In this document: positions 31,036-39,521 of the stretch, in pieces
Layout of the letters: each line of letters starts with the position of its first letter
Position numbering within the stretch: the first letter of the stretch is position 1
Source of the DNA: Pseudofrankia saprophytica
Lineage (GTDB): Bacteria > Actinomycetota > Actinomycetes > Frankiales > Frankiaceae
NCBI RefSeq assembly: GCF_000235425.2
Contig: NZ_KI912266.1
Location: 2,647,956 to 2,711,955 of the forward strand
Direction of reading: 5' to 3'
DNA: 64,000 nucleotides
Notes under the pieces: model-generated
Database searches by the model: none
Told to the model about the DNA's origin: nothing
The model's input: only the letters and a program-made list of their open reading frames with translations
Translations under genes and position numbers: made by a program

Positions 31036-31698
31036 ATGCGCCTCGTGATCGCTCGGTGCAGCGTGGACTACGTCGGCAGGCTCAACGCCCACCTGCCCAG
31101 CGCGGTGCGGCTGCTGCTGGTCAAAGCCGACGGGTCCGTATCGATCCACGCCGATGGCCGCGCCTACAAGCCGCTCAACTGGATGAGCCCGCCGTGTGTC
31201 CTCACTGAGGAAGAGGGCGGCTGGCGCGTCACCAACAAGGCCGACGAGTCCTTGTTGATCACCATCGAAGAGGTGATGCACGACTCGTCCCATGAGCTCG
31301 GTCGCGACCCGGGCCTGCAGAAGGACGGCGTCGAGGCGCACCTGCAGGTGCTACTGGCCGACCGGCCGGACGCGATCCGCGACGACCTGACGCTGGTGCG
31401 CCGCGAGTACGAGACCGGGATCGGGCCGGTCGACCTGCTCTGCCGCGCCGGCGACGGCTCGACCGTGGCCGTCGAGATCAAGCGGCGCGGTGAGATCGAC
31501 GGCGTGGAGCAGCTGACCCGCTACGTGGCCAGGATGACCGAGGATCCGGGTCTGTCGCACCCGGTACACGGCATTCTGGTCGCCCAGTCGATCACGCCCC
31601 AGGCTCGCCGGCTGGCCACCGACCGCGGCCTGTCGGCCGTCACCGTGAACTACGACGCCCTACGAGGCCTGGAACCCTCCATCCCCACCCTGTTCTAG
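31036..31698 (+). CDS. nucS: Mismatch-specific endonuclease NucS (EndoMS)
   Basis: 220 residues. NucS cuts both strands at certain mismatches and carries out mismatch repair in actinobacteria that lack MutS/MutL. The N-terminal dimer/DNA-binding part has [20 protein letters not shown]; the C-terminal nuclease core has Asp133 (GPVDLLC), Glu147 and Lys149 (VAVEIKRRG), the expected catalytic set. The protein ends in IPTLF, which resembles the sliding-clamp-binding tail reported for the family. It corresponds in position to Rv1321. No MutS or MutL gene is in the window. Confidence 0.94.
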   Translation: MRLVIARCSVDYVGRLNAHLPSAVRLLLVKADGSVSIHADGRAYKPLNWMSPPCVLTEEEGGWRVTNKADESLLITIEEVMHDSSHELGRDPGLQKDGVEAHLQVLLADRPDAIRDDLTLVRREYETGIGPVDLLCRAGDGSTVAVEIKRRGEIDGVEQLTRYVARMTEDPGLSHPVHGILVAQSITPQARRLATDRGLSAVTVNYDALRGLEPSIPTLF

Positions 31699-31735
31699 CT
31701 TCTAGGCCGCCGCGCCCGCACGGAGCGAACCAATG

Positions 31736-33508
31736 TCACCGCGCGTGGTTGTGGAAGCCTCGGCCGGTCTTGCGGCCGAGGTAGCCGGCTCGCACCAGGT
31801 GCTCGATGAGCGGCGCGGGCGCGTAGCCCGGCTCGCGGAACTCCAGGTAGAGGGTGCGCTGGATCGCCAGCGTCACGTCCAGCCCGACGACGTCGGCGAG
31901 CTCGAACGGGCCCATCGGGTGCCCACAGCCGACCTTCATCGCGGTGTCGATGTCCTCGACGGTGGCGTAGTGCGCCTCCAGCATCCGCACCGCGTCGTTG
32001 AGGTACGGGAACAGCAGCGCGTTCACGATGAATCCGGCGCGGTCCGCGCAGGTCACCGGGTGCTTGCGCGCGGCCCTGGCGACGGCGAGCACGGTCGCGA
32101 CGACGTCGGGCGCGGTGAGGACCGTCGGAACCACCTCGACCAGCTTCATCGCCGGCGCCGGGTTGAACCAGTGCATGCCGATGACGTCGGCCGGCCGGGA
32201 CGTCGCCGCCGCGCACTCGACGACGGGCAGCGACGAGGTGGTCGTGGCGAGCACCGCGCCCGGCTTCGCGACCTTGTCCAGCTCGGTGAACAGCTCCCGC
32301 TTGACGTCGAGGTCCTCGACGACCGCCTCGATGATCAGATCGGCCTCGGCGAGGTCGCCGAGGTCGGTGGTGCCGCGCAGCCGGGAAAGCGTGGCGTCCC
32401 GGTCGTCCGAGGACATCCGGCCCTTCGCGACCGACTTCTCCAGCGAGGACTCGACCCGCTTGCGCACCGCCGCGACCTTCTCCTCGCCGCGGGCCCGGAC
32501 GATGACGTCGTAGCCGGATTTCGTCAGCACCTCGACGATGCCGGCCGCCATGGTCCCGGTGCCGACGACGCCGACGGTGCGCACCGCGCGGGCCTCGACG
32601 CCGGCGACGGTCCCGGGCGCCGCCTGGTCCACGACCTCGGGTGAGTCGGGCGCGGCGTAGGTGTAGATGCCCCGGCCGGTCTTGCGGCCCAGCATCCCCG
32701 CCGTGATCAGTTGCTTGAGCAGCGGTGCCGGCGCGTGCAGGTGGTCGCGCGACGTGTGGTAGATCGAGTCGAGGATCGCGTAGGCGGTGTCCAGGCCGAT
32801 GAGGTCGAGCAACGCGAGCGGGCCCATCGGGTGGCCGCAGCCGAAGCGCATCGCCGCGTCGATGTCCTCGCGGCTGGCGTAGCGCGCCTCCAGCATCCGT
32901 ACCGCGTTGTTGAGGTAGCCGAACAGCAGCGCGTCGACGATGAACCCGGCCCGGTCGCCGGCGGTCACCGCGCTCTTGCCGACCCGCTCGACGAGGGCGG
33001 TGACGTCGACCAGCACGGTCGGGTCGGTGACGACGGTGCTGATGATCTCGACGAGGCCCATCACCGGGGCGGGGTTGAACCAGTGCGTGCCCACCACGCG
33101 CCCCGGCCGGCCGGTCGCGGCCGCGAGCTCGGTGACCGACAGCGAGCTGGTGTTGGTGGCGAAGATGGTCTCGGCGGAGCAGAGCTCGTCCAGCCGCGCG
33201 AACAGTGCCTTCTTCTCGTCGAGGTCCTCATCGATCGCCTCGATGACGAGCCGCGCCGGCGCGACGGCGCTCAGGTCGGTGCCCGTCCGGATCCGGCCGA
33301 GCACCGCGTCGCGCTCCGGCTCGGTCAGCTTGCCGCCACGCACCGCCCGGTCTGTCGAGTGCGCCAGGTGACCGCGCCCGCGATCGAGGCCCGCGTCGTC
33401 CTTCTCGACGCCGATCACCTCGATGCCGGCCCTGGCGAGCACCTCGGCGATGCCGGCGCCCATCGTGCCGAGACCGACCACCGCCACCGTCGTCTGGTCG
33501 AGACCCAT
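31736..33508 (-). CDS. Tandem-duplicated 3-hydroxyacyl-CoA dehydrogenase
   Basis: 590 residues made of two full-length copies of a 3-hydroxybutyryl-CoA dehydrogenase unit, about 1-285 and 310-590. Each has a Rossmann motif (VGLGTMGAGIAE; VGTGTMAAGIVE), an HWFNPAP segment, a TNTSSL or TTTSSL segment, a GDRAGFIV/ADRAGFIV segment and a GCGHPMGP segment. The enzyme oxidises or reduces 3-hydroxyacyl-CoA with NAD(P). ATG 33508 gives MGLDQTTVAVVG; the open frame beyond is Gly/Arg-rich and not family-like. In the second copy the acidic residue after strand 2 is replaced (VIVRARGEEK), which may change cofactor choice. Likely partner of the thiolase at 39522 and Ccr at 36044. Confidence 0.92.
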   Translation of the reverse strand: MGLDQTTVAVVGLGTMGAGIAEVLARAGIEVIGVEKDDAGLDRGRGHLAHSTDRAVRGGKLTEPERDAVLGRIRTGTDLSAVAPARLVIEAIDEDLDEKKALFARLDELCSAETIFATNTSSLSVTELAAATGRPGRVVGTHWFNPAPVMGLVEIISTVVTDPTVLVDVTALVERVGKSAVTAGDRAGFIVDALLFGYLNNAVRMLEARYASREDIDAAMRFGCGHPMGPLALLDLIGLDTAYAILDSIYHTSRDHLHAPAPLLKQLITAGMLGRKTGRGIYTYAAPDSPEVVDQAAPGTVAGVEARAVRTVGVVGTGTMAAGIVEVLTKSGYDVIVRARGEEKVAAVRKRVESSLEKSVAKGRMSSDDRDATLSRLRGTTDLGDLAEADLIIEAVVEDLDVKRELFTELDKVAKPGAVLATTTSSLPVVECAAATSRPADVIGMHWFNPAPAMKLVEVVPTVLTAPDVVATVLAVARAARKHPVTCADRAGFIVNALLFPYLNDAVRMLEAHYATVEDIDTAMKVGCGHPMGPFELADVVGLDVTLAIQRTLYLEFREPGYAPAPLIEHLVRAGYLGRKTGRGFHNHAR

Positions 33509-34060
33509 GCCAGCCCCCTGTGTCGAGTTGTGCCCGCGTCCCCGGCCCGCGCGCCAGAAGAGTCTGCCGCTGACCGGATCCTCCCAGATTGGTGACGAAC
33601 AAGCTTGTGATCGCCAAGCAGAGTGCCTTCTATGGCCGGCTCTCCGTGGCTCTCCGTGGCTCGCCTCTCGCCTCCCGCCTCGCGGCACGGGCCCGGTCGT
33701 CGTCGTGGCCGTGCCGTCGCCCCGTGCCGTCGACGGAGTGTCCCCACGGAGCGCGGTGGCGCGCCAACCGGACGTGGGCCAGCCGGACGCGCGCCTCCCC
33801 GGAGGCCCGCCGCGGCCGGGGGAGGAGCGGCGCGGGCGCGAGGCCGCCCGTCGTCACGCCTCCCGGTGCCTCGCCCGGGCCAGGGCGAGTGTTCGCCGGG
33901 GGCTGTGTGGTCGTACGCCCGTTCTAGGATGGGTCGGCAGGTGGCGCCGGGCTGGTACCAGCCTGGCCGAGTGTCAGTGGCTTGCTCTCGCCGCGGCGTC
34001 ATGGTGGGCGGAGCCCGCGCGCGCTGGCGCGGCGGGCCGGACGGGGAGGAAGGTCGGCCG
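33509..34060. other. Divergent region between the dehydrogenase and a DUF1232 gene
   Basis: 552 bases. It contains a degenerate piece of the dispersed element (near 33580-33596), three 10-bp copies of GGCTCTCCGT/GGCTCGCC type (33639-33668), and TAGGAT near 33925 that might be a -10. No credible gene. Confidence 0.5.
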
Positions 34061-34603
34061 ATGGCCTCGCTGGACAAGGACGCGTTGCGCACGTTCGGCC
34101 GAGAGGTCGCGACATTCCTGCCGGACCTGGTGTTCATGCTGCGCGGAGTGGTGGCTGACCCGCGCGTGCCGCAGCAGGCCAAGCTCGAGGCGGGGGCCGC
34201 GCTCGCCTACCTCGTGTCCCCGAAGAACAAGATCACCAACCTGGTGCCCCTCATCGGGCAGCTGGACGACGTCGCGGTGGTCGCGTTCGCGTTCCGCCGG
34301 CTGGTGGTCGGGGCCGGCGAGCCGATCCTGCGCGAGCACTGGCGCGGGAGCGACCGGGCCTTCCACGCGCTCATCGGGGCGTCGTCCGCGCTCGCGAGCC
34401 CGGCGGGAGTGCTGCGCAGGGCGAAGGTCGCGACCACGATCGCCACCGCCGCGTTCGGGCGCGTGGGCGGGGTCGGTGGCTGGGGCCGGTCTGGCGGTTC
34501 CGACCGCGTCGTCGACGGCGAGGTGATCGGCCGCGTGGACGAAGCCGCCCCCGGCGCCTCGGCGCCGGGCAAGGATGCCCGCGGCGATCGTCTGCGCAAG
34601 TAG
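34061..34603 (+). CDS. DUF1232 (YkvA-type) protein
   Basis: 180 residues. The central part matches the small DUF1232 domain: VADPRVPQQAKLEAGAALAY followed by LVPLIGQLDDVAVVAFAFRR. The domain is found in proteins thought to be membrane-associated; its function is not known. ATG 34061 is well supported by GGGGAGGAAGG upstream. The C-terminal third is Gly/Val/Ala-rich and ends in a polar tail. The gene stands between a long divergent region and a small zinc-binding protein gene 49 bases on, so the two may be co-transcribed. Confidence 0.8.
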   Translation: MASLDKDALRTFGREVATFLPDLVFMLRGVVADPRVPQQAKLEAGAALAYLVSPKNKITNLVPLIGQLDDVAVVAFAFRRLVVGAGEPILREHWRGSDRAFHALIGASSALASPAGVLRRAKVATTIATAAFGRVGGVGGWGRSGGSDRVVDGEVIGRVDEAAPGASAPGKDARGDRLRK

Positions 34604-34652
34604 GTCCGGGCAGGCGGCCGGTGGCCAGGCATCCAGTGATCAGGCGGCGGCG

Positions 34653-34970
34653 GTGAGCCCGCGACGCACCCGGCCCGAGCGCGGGTCCCGGCGTTCCGGG
34701 AAGGCCGGCGACGGCGGCGAGGACGAGCGGCGGCCGTACTGGCTGGTCGACGCCGTGACGGTGGACGGCGAGGACTGGGCGGTCCGCCCGGTGACCGGGG
34801 CGGCCAGCACGAAGGCCTACCGGTGCCCGGGCTGCGACCACGAGATCTCGTCGGGCGTCCCGCACGTGGTCGCCTGGCCGAGCGGGCGGATGGAGAACCG
34901 CCGCCACTGGCACACGCCCTGCTGGAACCGGCGTCGAGCCGGCGCCCGGCCCTACCGCGCGCCGTACTGA
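34653..34970 (+). CDS. Small conserved protein with a probable zinc site
   Basis: 105 residues. Arg-rich N-terminus, then YWLVDAVTVDGEDWAVRPV and a cluster of possible zinc ligands: CPGCDHEI, GVPHVV and RHWHTPCWNRR. The Cys-x2-Cys with later His-x-His-x2-Cys is reminiscent of HNH or zinc-ribbon folds, but catalytic residues cannot be assigned. Similar short proteins occur in streptomycetes and are often labelled ATP/GTP-binding without evidence. GTG 34653 is the first start after the DUF1232 gene; its ribosome binding site is weak. A bidirectional hairpin follows. Confidence 0.7.
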   Translation: MSPRRTRPERGSRRSGKAGDGGEDERRPYWLVDAVTVDGEDWAVRPVTGAASTKAYRCPGCDHEISSGVPHVVAWPSGRMENRRHWHTPCWNRRRAGARPYRAPY

Positions 34971-34984
34971 CCGCTGGCGGAACC

Positions 34985-35019
34985 CCTCGTGGCCGGCCGG
35001 CGGACGTCCGGCCACGAGG
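34985..35019. terminator. Bidirectional hairpin between convergent genes
   Basis: CCTCGTGGCCGG (34985-34996) and CCGGCCACGAGG (35008-35019) form a perfect 12-bp stem with an 11-base loop, lying between the zinc-site gene and the convergent DivIVA-domain gene. Confidence 0.65.
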
Positions 35020-35064
35020 CTGGGTACCGAGCCCCCATCCAGGCGGGCGATGGGGGGAGCGGGC

Positions 35065-35754
35065 TCAGATGCGGGAGCCGGCCTTGGAGTTGGAGCCGAC
35101 CGCCTTGGCCTCGTCCACGCCGGGGAGCTCGATCGCGGCGGTGGCGGCGGCCAGCTGGTTGCGCAGCGCGGACAGCTGTGAGGTGACCTGGTCGCGCAGC
35201 GCGCCGAGCTGTGAGGTGACCTGGTCGCGCTGGCGCTCCAGCTCGGTCAGCCGCTGCTGCGACTCACCCTCCAGCTTGTGTGCCTTGCTGCGGGAGGTCT
35301 CGATGATGTGCTCCGCCTCGCCACGCGCGGTCGACACGATCCCGGCGGCCTGCTCGTCCGCCTCGCGCAGGGTGCGGTCGCGGGTGTGCTCGGCGTCGGA
35401 GACGATCCGCCGGGCCTCGTCGAGCTGTGCCTCGGCGTCCCTGGTCCGCTCGGACCGCACAGTGGCGGCCTCTTCCTCGGCGAGCATGAGGATCTGGGTG
35501 ATACGACCACCGAAGTCGTCCCAGGCGGGGCGGCCCGAGGCCAGGTCGTCACGGATGCGCGCGGCCTCGGCGGCGGCCTCGGACGCGGCCGCCTCGGCGG
35601 CGGCCCGGTGCGCCTCGGCCTCACGGAGCTGTTCCATCAGCCAGGCGACGTGGGAGTTGACCTGGTGCGGGTCATAGCCGCGGCGAACCAGGTCGAAGCC
35701 GGGGGAGCCCTCGCCCTCGCCGGCCATCGGGATGAGATCGGAGTGCTCGGTCAT
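35065..35754 (-). CDS. DivIVA-domain coiled-coil protein
   Basis: 229 residues. The N-terminal DivIVA-like motif is FDLVRRGYDPHQVNSHVAWL (about residues 20-39), which in DivIVA touches the membrane. The rest is a long Ala/Glu/Arg coiled coil (about 40-215) with no membrane helix. Near the end an 11-residue unit, RDQVTSQLGAL, is repeated as RDQVTSQLSAL and then a diverged RNQLAAATAAI. Such proteins organise polar growth, septation or intermediate-filament-like structures in actinobacteria; it is too short to be the main DivIVA with confidence. No cell-division operon is near. Confidence 0.82.
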   Translation of the reverse strand: MTEHSDLIPMAGEGEGSPGFDLVRRGYDPHQVNSHVAWLMEQLREAEAHRAAAEAAASEAAAEAARIRDDLASGRPAWDDFGGRITQILMLAEEEAATVRSERTRDAEAQLDEARRIVSDAEHTRDRTLREADEQAAGIVSTARGEAEHIIETSRSKAHKLEGESQQRLTELERQRDQVTSQLGALRDQVTSQLSALRNQLAAATAAIELPGVDEAKAVGSNSKAGSRI

Positions 35755-36043
35755 ACGAGACCTGCATTCCAGACGGTGGCGTGGCTAGTCACAGCCGTCA
35801 CCCTACCGCTCCCCCTTCCATCACGTGCATCGCCCCTACCCCTTCGCCGGGACTCTCCGGAAGCGCGCTTTCCGATGATCCGGAGGCTCGCTCCGACCGT
35901 CGCTTTCCGTACTGGTCGTGACGCGCCGGGCAGGGCCTTCCCACGGGTTCGACGTAGGTCCCGCGTTCGTTGGGATACCTGGTCGTTGCCCGTCGTGTTC
36001 GGCTGGCCCCGCCCAGCCTGGCGATGTGGGGATGAGGAGTTGT

Positions 36044-37393
36044 TCAGGCGTCGCGGAAGCGGTTGATCGCACTCAGGTGGCGGTCGCGCATGGCCTGGTC
36101 ACGGACGCCGAGGCCTTCGCGGGGGGACAGGCAGAGCACGCCGACCTTGCCCTGGTGGGCGTTGCGGTGCACGTCGTATGCCGCCTGGCCCGTCTGCTCC
36201 AGGGGGTAGACCCGGGACAGGGTCGGGTGGATCAAGCCGCGGGCGATAAGCCGGTTTGCTTCCCATGCCTCCCGATAGTTCGCGAAATGTGACCCAATGA
36301 TGCGCTTGAGGTTCATCCATAGATAACGGTTGTCGTAGCTGTGCATAAATCCGCTGGTCGAGGCGCAGGTGACGATCTGACCGCCACGCCGGGCGACGTA
36401 GACCGAGGCGCCGAACGTCTCGCGGCCCGGGTGCTCGAACACGATGTCCGGGTCCTCACCGCCGGTGAGCTCGCGGATCCGCTTACCGAAGCGCTGCCAC
36501 TCCTTCGGGTTCTGCGTCTGGTCGTCGCTCCAGAATCGATAGCCCTCGGCGCTGCGGTCGATGACCAGCTCCGCGCCGAGCGAGCGGCAGATGTCGGCCT
36601 TCTCCGGCGACGACACGACGCACACCGGGATCCCGCCGCCGTTCAGCGCCATCTGGGTGGCATACGAGCCCAGCCCGCCGGAGGCGCCCCAGATCAGGAC
36701 GATGTCGCCCTGCTTCATCGCCGCCCCGTTGCGGGACACGAGCTGGCGGTAGGCCGTCGAGTTCACCAGCCCTGGGCTCGCCGCCTCCTCCCAGCTCAGG
36801 TGACCGGGCTTCGGCATCAGCTGGTTGGCCTTCACCAGCGCGAGCTCGGCCAGGCCGCCGAAGTTCGTCTCGAACCCCCAGATCCGCTGCTCCGGGTCGA
36901 GCATGGTGTCGTCGTGACCCTCGGGCCGCTCCAGCTCGACCGACAGGCAGTGCGCGACGACCTCGTCGCCCGGCTTCCAGGCGTGTACCCCGGCGCCGGC
37001 GCGCAGGACCACGCCGGCCAGGTCCGAGCCGACCACGTGGTACGGCAGGTCGTGCCGCTTCGCCAATGGCGACGTGCGGCCGTAGCGCTCCAGGAAACCG
37101 AACGTCGAGAGTGGCTCGAAGATCGACGTCCACACCGTGTTGTAGTTGATCGACGACGCCATCACCGCGATCAGCGCCTCACCCGGCCCCAGCTCGGGCG
37201 TGGGGACCTCGTCGAGGTGCAACGACCGGCGAGGGTCCTTGTCGCGGGACGTCAGGCCCTCGAACATGCCCGTCTCGTCCTTGCGGACGACCATGCCCCG
37301 GTATGACTCGGGAACGGCCAGCGCGCCGAACTCCTTCTCCCGGGTCTCGGTTGGGGCCGCCTCGGCGAGGATGGCGTCGAGGATGTCCTTCAC
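36044..37393 (-). CDS. ccr: Crotonyl-CoA carboxylase/reductase
   Basis: 449 residues, medium-chain dehydrogenase/reductase family. It reductively carboxylates crotonyl-CoA to ethylmalonyl-CoA with NADPH and CO2. Family stretches are SSINYNTVWTSIFEP, LPYHVVGSDLAGVVLR, IWGASGGLGSYATQMAL (nucleotide motif) and FEHPGRETFGASVYV. GTG 37393 has GGAGG six bases upstream. The product serves the ethylmalonyl-CoA pathway for acetate assimilation or supplies extender units for polyketides. Its partner mutase lies at 25581-27614 rather than next door, unlike the ccr-meaA pair of streptomycetes. Confidence 0.95.
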   Translation of the reverse strand: MKDILDAILAEAAPTETREKEFGALAVPESYRGMVVRKDETGMFEGLTSRDKDPRRSLHLDEVPTPELGPGEALIAVMASSINYNTVWTSIFEPLSTFGFLERYGRTSPLAKRHDLPYHVVGSDLAGVVLRAGAGVHAWKPGDEVVAHCLSVELERPEGHDDTMLDPEQRIWGFETNFGGLAELALVKANQLMPKPGHLSWEEAASPGLVNSTAYRQLVSRNGAAMKQGDIVLIWGASGGLGSYATQMALNGGGIPVCVVSSPEKADICRSLGAELVIDRSAEGYRFWSDDQTQNPKEWQRFGKRIRELTGGEDPDIVFEHPGRETFGASVYVARRGGQIVTCASTSGFMHSYDNRYLWMNLKRIIGSHFANYREAWEANRLIARGLIHPTLSRVYPLEQTGQAAYDVHRNAHQGKVGVLCLSPREGLGVRDQAMRDRHLSAINRFRDA

Positions 37394-37699
37394 GGTCTAC
37401 CTCCGGCAGTCGGGCGGGCGAGCGGCACCGCAAGTGTCATCGATTGAGGGCCGCTCGGTCGCGCGGAAGTGCCACGTCCAGGTGAAGGTGTGGCCGGCGA
37501 CACCGCCCCCGTGCGCCGGTCGGTTGTCCGCCAGAAGCACTACCCGGACAAGGTCGACTGGCCGACAGGCACGGCTTCCGTGAGAAGGCTGTCTCCCCTG
37601 GGTGCAAAGCGGTAGAACGGTGGGGACAACCCACACGGCTCGGTCAGCGTCAGAAATGTCGTGACTGCGCCCATGACCCTGGTGGAAGGGTGGCGGCCC
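37394..37699. other. Divergent region between ccr and the ECF sigma gene
   Basis: About 306 bases that must hold the ccr promoter (minus) and the sigma promoter (plus). I see no promoter pair that I would defend. The sigma frame is open from 37661. Confidence 0.4.
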
Positions 37700-38230
37700 G
37701 TGCCTGCGCGGAGCGACGCCGCCCGTAGCGCCGTTGCCAGGGACGCGGACCAGGCTCTCACCGCCCTGTACTCGGAGCACTACCGCTCGCTGGTCCGCCT
37801 CGCCGCCCTCCTGCTCGACGACATCGGCCTCTGCGAGGAGGTCGTCCAGGACGCCTACATCCGCGTCCACGCCGCCTGGGGCCGCCTCCAGGACAAGGAC
37901 AAGGCGCTCGCCTACCTCCGCCAGACGGTCGTCAACCTCGCCCGCTCGACGCTGCGGCGCCGACTCGTCGCGCTCAAGCACGCCCCCAAGCCGATGCCCG
38001 ACGCCGCCAGCGCCGAGGAGGGGGCCTACTCTCTGGTCGAACGGGCCGCGGTCATCCAGGCGCTGCGGGAGCTGCCCCGCCGCCAACGGGAGGCCGTCGT
38101 CCTGCGCTACTACGCGGACATGTCCGAGGCCGATGCCGCCGCCGTGATGGGGTGCAGCGTGGGCTCGGTCAAGGCCTACACGTCCCGGGGGCTGGCCGCC
38201 CTGTCGACCAAGCTGGCGGACCTACGGTGA
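37700..38230 (+). CDS. ECF-type RNA polymerase sigma factor (SigE-like)
   Basis: About 176 residues. Region 2: ALYSEHYRSLVRLAALLLDD then CEEVVQDAYIRVHAAW; region 4: ALRELPRRQREAVVLRYYAD and the helix-turn-helix MSEADAAAVMGCSVGSVKAY. It directs RNA polymerase to a small regulon. GTG 37700 is preferred because GGAAGGG lies nine bases upstream; GTG 37661 or ATG 37673 would add up to 13 residues. Its stop overlaps the start of the membrane protein gene (GTGA), the arrangement usual for a sigma factor and its membrane regulator. Confidence 0.9.
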   Translation: MPARSDAARSAVARDADQALTALYSEHYRSLVRLAALLLDDIGLCEEVVQDAYIRVHAAWGRLQDKDKALAYLRQTVVNLARSTLRRRLVALKHAPKPMPDAASAEEGAYSLVERAAVIQALRELPRRQREAVVLRYYADMSEADAAAVMGCSVGSVKAYTSRGLAALSTKLADLR

Positions 38231-39228
38231 ACGGCTCGGAGCAGTCCCAGCTCGACCCCCAGGAGCTGAGCAGGCTACTGCATGCCGCCGTCGACCCGAT
38301 CCGGCCGTCGCCGGAGGCCTACCAGCGGATCAAGGCCGGCGTCGAGCGGCGAGGCCGCTGGCGGCTGCCGCTGTACGCGGCCGGTGGCGCCGTGGTCGCC
38401 GGGCTGGTGGTGCTGGCCGTGCTCCTGATGCGGCCCGGGCCGTCGTCCCAGGTCGTCGAACCGGCGGCTCGCCTGAGCCTGACACCTGGGGTCGCCTCGC
38501 AGTCCGACCCGAGCGTCGGGACGAGCGGCTCCGGCACGACCCCCCGTGGCACGTCCGGGGGGTCGGACCCAAGCCAGTCCGCGACCCTGCCGGTCATCAC
38601 GCCACCCATCAACCCGCTGACGACGCCCCCGGTGAGCCCCAACGCCACCGGGACCGGCGACCAGAACAGCCCGACCCGGCCGCCGCTGACCGGTGACCGC
38701 CCGGCCATGCCGGGCGACGTCGACGGCGATGGCAAGGCCGACACGGTCCGGCTGAGCGGCGCCACCGTCGAGGTGACCCTGAGCCGTGGTGGCGCGCCCG
38801 CGAGGGTCACCCTGCCGGACGGGGCGACGGCCAGCCGGTGGGCCGGCTCCGACCTCGACGGGGACGGCTTCTCCGAGCTGGTCGTGCAGATCGGCTCCTC
38901 GGGCGGCCTCGACCAGTTCGCGGTGCTGCGGTTCATGGCGCTCGGCCAGATCTCCGTGCTGGCGGACGCCGCGTCGCAGCCGGTTGTCGCCGGCACCATG
39001 TCGACCGGTTCCACGACAATGAGCACCGGGTTCAGCTGCTCGACCAGCGGGCTGCGTCTGGTCGTCGGCACGTCGCCGGACGGCGGCGCGAACTACGACG
39101 TCACCACGACCACCGTCGCCGCGACGATCGACGGGCTGACCAAGGTCGGCACGCCGTCGAGGAGCACGCTGCCCGCGGCCACCGCGACCCCGTCCTTCGA
39201 CGCGCGCTGCGGCACCTGGAACCCCTGA
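38227..39228 (+). CDS. Membrane-anchored protein with FG-GAP/calcium-loop repeats, coupled to the sigma factor
   Basis: 333 residues. A cytoplasmic ~50 residue part (LDPQELSRLLHAAVDPIRPS) precedes one membrane helix, LYAAGGAVVAGLVVLAVLLM. Outside come a Ser/Thr/Pro/Gly linker (~80 residues) and two Asp-rich loops, DVDGDGKADTV and DLDGDGFSELVV, typical of calcium-binding FG-GAP/VCBS units. Two Cys near the end may bond. The overlap with the sigma gene implies an anti-sigma or sensor role, but no zinc-type anti-sigma motif is visible in the cytoplasmic part. I infer that the outer domain senses a surface signal. Confidence 0.75.
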   Translation: MNGSEQSQLDPQELSRLLHAAVDPIRPSPEAYQRIKAGVERRGRWRLPLYAAGGAVVAGLVVLAVLLMRPGPSSQVVEPAARLSLTPGVASQSDPSVGTSGSGTTPRGTSGGSDPSQSATLPVITPPINPLTTPPVSPNATGTGDQNSPTRPPLTGDRPAMPGDVDGDGKADTVRLSGATVEVTLSRGGAPARVTLPDGATASRWAGSDLDGDGFSELVVQIGSSGGLDQFAVLRFMALGQISVLADAASQPVVAGTMSTGSTTMSTGFSCSTSGLRLVVGTSPDGGANYDVTTTTVAATIDGLTKVGTPSRSTLPAATATPSFDARCGTWNP

Positions 39229-39521
39229 GGCTGGGACCGAGGCACGGGGGCGCCGAGGCCGTGAGCGCCTCGGGACCACCCGGCCGGACGCGGCGCGGGA
39301 ACGGGATGGCCCGCGGGACCCAGGTCGTTGACGCTGGTGGCAGGCGTGTCGCGGGAGGGCGATGACCGCGGGCCCGGCCTCGCCGGGCGGCGGTGACGGG
39401 TGACCGGCGGGGGTGGTGCTGGCCACGCTCCGGCGGCACGTCGGCCAAGATCACGTTATGGTTTCAAGCACAGCGAACAACGTCCTTCCCTTCCAGCATC
39501 CTTTTCTCCAGGGAGGCAGCC

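Noticed and set aside
33623..34060. Longer start for the DUF1232 protein
   Set aside because: The upstream text is Arg/Pro-rich without likeness, and the strong binding site precedes ATG 34061.
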